DNA of 5,421 nt from an uncultured Lachnospiraceae bacterium (lineage in GTDB: Bacteria > Bacillota > Clostridia > Lachnospirales > Lachnospiraceae). A program made the translations under genes and the position numbers. This document shows, piece by piece, positions 3,895 through 5,421 of this stretch. Numbering within the stretch: position 1 is the first letter of the stretch; every line of letters begins with the position of its first letter. Location of the stretch: assembly GCA_910580005.1 (NCBI GenBank), contig CAJTXH010000147.1, positions 1 to 5,421 on the forward strand, read 5' to 3'. Under the pieces are notes generated by a model. That model was not told the origin of the DNA. It was given only the letters and a program-made list of their open reading frames with translations, and searched no databases.

Positions 3895-4707
3895 GTGGGC
3901 GAAAAACAAGGCTGGATTAAACTTCATCGCAGAATCCAAGACTGCTTTCTGTGGGAAGAAAAACCATATGACAAGGCAAGGGCATGGATTGACATGCTGT
4001 TGTCTGCTGCATACCATGACAAAAAAATAGGTGATACTGTAAAATTAAACAAGGGGTCTTTTGTTACAAGTGCTGTAAAACTGGCAGAAAGATGGGGATG
4101 GAGCAGGAATAAGGTGAACAGTTTCCTGGCAATGCTTGAAAGCGAGCAGATGATACATACCACAAGGACAAGCAGGGGCACAGCCATAACTATTGTAAAT
4201 TACGAAAAATACCAGGTTTGTGGTACAGCAGAAAGTACAACGGAAAGTACAGCAGAAAGTACAACGGAAAGTACAGCAGAAAGTACAACGGAAAGTACAC
4301 AAAAGAAGAATTATAAGAATGATAAGAATGTATTTAAAAATACTATGTGCAAAGCGGACGCTTTGGCACTGTTTGAACAGTTATGGAAGCTATATCCAGT
4401 CAAAAAAGGCAAGGGGCAGGTGTCTTTATCTGCAAAAAAACGCCTGTTTAAAATTGGCTTTGAGGAGATGGAAAGGGCAGTAAACAGGTATTTATCAGAG
4501 CTGGAAAAGGACAGCAGCTGGAGGAAGCCACAGAACGGCAGCACGTTTTTTAACAGTGGGTATGTTGATTACCTTGACGCCAATTATGTACCAGAAAAAA
4601 AAGAACCACAAAACAAAAAGCCAAATATGTTTAACAGTTTTGAACAAAGAAATTACAGCAGTGACGGTCTTGACAGCCTTGAGAAAAAACTGCTGTCAAT
4701 GCATTAA
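3895..4707 (+). CDS. Phage replication initiator (DnaD/replisome-organizer-like, winged-helix N-terminus)
   Basis: The protein has 270 residues from GTG 3895. Residues 6-108 resemble the winged-helix N-terminal domain of Firmicutes phage replisome organizers: GWIKLHRRIQDCFLW, then KPYDKARAWIDMLLSAAYHD, KLNKGSFVTSAVKLAERWGWS, and ending ITIVNYEKYQ. Residues 111-134 are a TAESTTES linker repeated three times. Residues about 155-235 form a conserved C-terminal domain (ALFEQLWKLYPVKKGKGQVS, then FEEMERAVNRYL, QNGSTFFNSGYVDYLDANY) found in many phage replication proteins. It likely binds the origin through the N-terminus and recruits the replicative helicase through the C-terminus. The linker DNA may itself be the origin (4225-4345). 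No DnaC/DnaI-like loader gene follows, so this protein may contact host loader or helicase directly (inference). Confidence 0.85.
   Translation: MGEKQGWIKLHRRIQDCFLWEEKPYDKARAWIDMLLSAAYHDKKIGDTVKLNKGSFVTSAVKLAERWGWSRNKVNSFLAMLESEQMIHTTRTSRGTAITIVNYEKYQVCGTAESTTESTAESTTESTAESTTESTQKKNYKNDKNVFKNTMCKADALALFEQLWKLYPVKKGKGQVSLSAKKRLFKIGFEEMERAVNRYLSELEKDSSWRKPQNGSTFFNSGYVDYLDANYVPEKKEPQNKKPNMFNSFEQRNYSSDGLDSLEKKLLSMH
4225..4296 (+). repeat. Three perfect 24-bp tandem repeats (six degenerate 12-bp iterons)
   Basis: The units start at 4225, 4249 and 4273 and are identical. Each is two 12-bp halves, ACAGCAGAAAGT and ACAACGGAAAGT, sharing AGTACA across the joints, so the array can be read as six 12-bp iterons. 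They encode TAESTTES three times. Perfect identity at third codon positions indicates recent expansion or selection on the DNA itself. Confidence 0.92.
4225..4345. other. Candidate phage replication origin inside the initiator gene
   Basis: The iteron array (4225-4296) is followed at once by a very AT-rich 45-bp segment, 4301-4345, with 7 G/C bases by my count. That segment contains a tandem 9-mer, ATAAGAATG, at 4313-4321 and 4322-4330. Iterons beside an easily melted tract, located between the initiator's DNA-binding and C-terminal domains, is the arrangement of lambda ori within gene O. It is inferred by architecture only. Confidence 0.6.
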
Positions 4708-4744
4708 ATGGTTTTATGGCATAAAGTATCTGGAGGAGGTAAGC

Positions 4745-5209
4745 ATGGACAAAAATATACTACAGCAGTATTTACATGTACAGGCACGTGTAAAGTATCT
4801 GCGTGGCCAGGCAGAGAAAACAAGACGTAAGATAGACAGGCTTGTTTACACAGATTATGGCATTGCAGGTGATACAGTGTCTAGGGGGAAAAAGGGGAAG
4901 AAACCTTTAGGCACAGTAAAGATTACTGGTTTCCCTGTACCAGAATACCAAGGCATAGCAGAACAGTTAAAGCGGCGCAATAAAATATTAAAAGCTGAGG
5001 AAATGAAGCTTGCAAAGATTGCTAATGAAGCAGAAGAGTTTATTGCATCAGTTGACGAAATAGAAATGCGCAGTATACTAAGCCTGCATTACATAGAGGG
5101 CATGGCATGGGCACAGGTGGCATATGAAATGAATGTGCTGTATGGGGATAAAATTTACACTCCTGACAGATGCAGGATGAAACATGAAAGGTTTATAAAA
5201 AATTTATAA
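4745..5209 (+). CDS. DUF1492 / ArpU-RinA-like phage late transcription regulator
   Basis: The protein has 154 residues. ATG 4745 follows GGAGGAGGT (4732-4740). The frame continues upstream, but those codons are antiparallel-free leftovers overlapping the replication gene in another frame. Residues 1-35 and 66-100 look like coiled helices. Residues about 104-150 (VDEIEMRSILSLHYIEGMAW, then QVAYEM, and CRMKHERF) resemble a sigma-70 region 4-type helix-turn-helix, as in DUF1492 and the RinA/ArpU group of phage regulators located just before the terminase small subunit gene. The position fits: last early gene, then promoter-like DNA, terminator and a new ribosome binding site. It probably activates late genes. 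The stop codon lies inside an 11-bp AT tandem repeat. Confidence 0.83.
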   Translation: MDKNILQQYLHVQARVKYLRGQAEKTRRKIDRLVYTDYGIAGDTVSRGKKGKKPLGTVKITGFPVPEYQGIAEQLKRRNKILKAEEMKLAKIANEAEEFIASVDEIEMRSILSLHYIEGMAWAQVAYEMNVLYGDKIYTPDRCRMKHERFIKNL

Positions 5210-5230
5210 AAAATTTATAAAAAATTTATG
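5192..5230 (+). repeat. 11-bp tandem repeat TTTATAAAAAA, 3.5 copies, across the stop codon
   Basis: Copies start at 5192, 5203 and 5214, with a partial one at 5225-5230. The first encodes the last residues of the DUF1492 protein and the second supplies its TAA (5207-5209). The unit is not a multiple of three, but because the stop lies in copy two, slippage further downstream would not change the protein. Confidence 0.9.
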
Positions 5231-5265
5231 TTTGTTCGTTTTGTTCGCTTTTTTTATGCTATAAT
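5231..5265 (+). promoter_or_regulatory. Candidate activator-dependent late promoter with TTTGTTCG boxes
   Basis: Two direct repeats, TTTGTTCG at 5231-5238 and 5240-5247 (9-bp period), lie upstream of an extended -10, TGCTATAAT (TATAAT 5260-5265). No normal -35 exists at 16-18 bases; the repeats occupy that place. This is what an activator-dependent promoter looks like, and the sigma-region-4-like protein encoded just upstream is the obvious candidate ligand. Sequence seen; regulation inferred. Confidence 0.6.
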
Positions 5266-5343
5266 TAAAATAAAAAAACTATGTCCAAAACAAAATATAA
5301 TAATTATAATAGCTTTTTATAATATAAATAATTCTTTCTTGAG

Positions 5344-5377
5344 CACAGCCTTGCGTATATATGGGCTGTGTTTTTTT
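5344..5377 (+). terminator. Rho-independent terminator
   Basis: CACAGCC (5344-5350) pairs perfectly with GGCTGTG (5364-5370) around a 13-base loop and is followed by seven T residues (5371-5377). It would end the early/replication transcript, or a short leader of about 105 nt begun at the promoter near 5260. The preceding 70 bp (5266-5340) are very AT-rich and contain several TATAAT-like strings but no gene. Confidence 0.85.
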
Positions 5378-5393
5378 GGATTGTGCATAGTAC

Positions 5394-5421
5394 AGGGAGG
5401 TGGTGGTCTGAACAGGGTAGA
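5394..5421 (+). other. Ribosome binding site and possible start of next (late) gene
   Basis: AGGGAGG (5394-5400) is a strong ribosome binding site. The GTG codons at 5400 and 5403 run into TGA at 5409. An in-frame candidate is CTG 5408 (xNRV...) at a 7-base spacing; otherwise the start lies past the window edge. By position after a DUF1492 gene and terminator, the terminase small subunit is the expected product, but no residues here prove it. Confidence 0.4.

Noticed and set aside
3821..4030. 69-aa plus-strand ORF starting in repeat copy 2
   Set aside because: It overlaps the replication gene in another frame, has no ribosome binding site, and its repeated start is explained by the 56-bp direct repeats.
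4225..4296. CRISPR-like repeat array
   Set aside because: Units are contiguous 24-bp coding repeats with no spacers and no cas genes.
4045..4302. Minus-strand ORF with CTFRCTFC repeats
   Set aside because: The Cys/Phe repeat is just the antisense of the 24-bp iterons in the replication gene; not a metal-binding protein.
4556..4744. Upstream extension of the DUF1492 gene from 4556
   Set aside because: It overlaps the conserved C-terminus of the replication gene in another frame. The strong GGAGGAGGT at 4732-4740 points to ATG 4745.
5283..5324. 13-codon ORF MSKTKYNNYNSFL in the late leader
   Set aside because: No ribosome binding site and extreme AT bias; ordinary chance ORF.

Overview
The window looks like the lysogeny, early and replication region of a temperate phage (prophage) of a Firmicutes host, most likely a Clostridia/Lachnospiraceae-type gut bacterium. 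The host guess is an inference from the AT-rich composition, frequent AGA/AGG and ATA codons, strong AGGAGG-type ribosome binding sites and the gene families present. No host gene, integrase or attachment site is visible.

Layout. Positions 1-303 are the 3' end of a YGNA-repeat (beta-helix) phage protein cut by the window edge. It is followed by a 16-codon stub of an XRE helix-turn-helix gene (334-381), broken exactly at the end of a short, minus-strand XRE repressor (383-700). A divergent control region (701-789) holds a consensus TTGACA-17-TATAAT promoter and two operator palindromes. A Cro-like XRE protein follows (790-987), with two more copies of the operator over its stop codon. The rightward early operon then encodes a Cys-rich small protein (1046-1315), a 54-aa protein (1348-1512), a charged helical protein (1616-1861), a DUF5131/Gp37-Gp68 radical-SAM-like protein (1842-2633), a small zinc-ribbon protein (2638-2835), an HNH-like zinc protein (2859-3155) and a conserved phage hypothetical (3170-3574).

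A 320-bp stretch without a convincing gene (3575-3894) holds a 21-codon ORF that may be a remnant, an extended -10 promoter candidate, and 56-bp-period direct repeats carrying a small dyad. It leads into a phage replication initiator (3895-4707). That gene contains three perfect 24-bp tandem repeats followed by a very AT-rich segment, exactly between its winged-helix and C-terminal domains. This resembles the lambda O/ori arrangement and is the most interesting signal in the window. A DUF1492/RinA-ArpU-like sigma-region-4-type protein (4745-5209) ends the early block. After it come tandem TTTGTTCG boxes, an extended -10 identical over 14 bases to the one at 3695, an intrinsic terminator (5344-5377) and the ribosome binding site of the next, presumably late/packaging, gene.

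Working model (inference): the repressor and Cro compete for four TTAGATTWAATCTAA-like sites. The rightward promoter drives the early operon. The replication protein binds iterons within its own gene. The DUF1492 protein switches on the late promoter just downstream of itself. The early region is unusually short: no helicase loader, SSB, recombinase or antirepressor is seen here.
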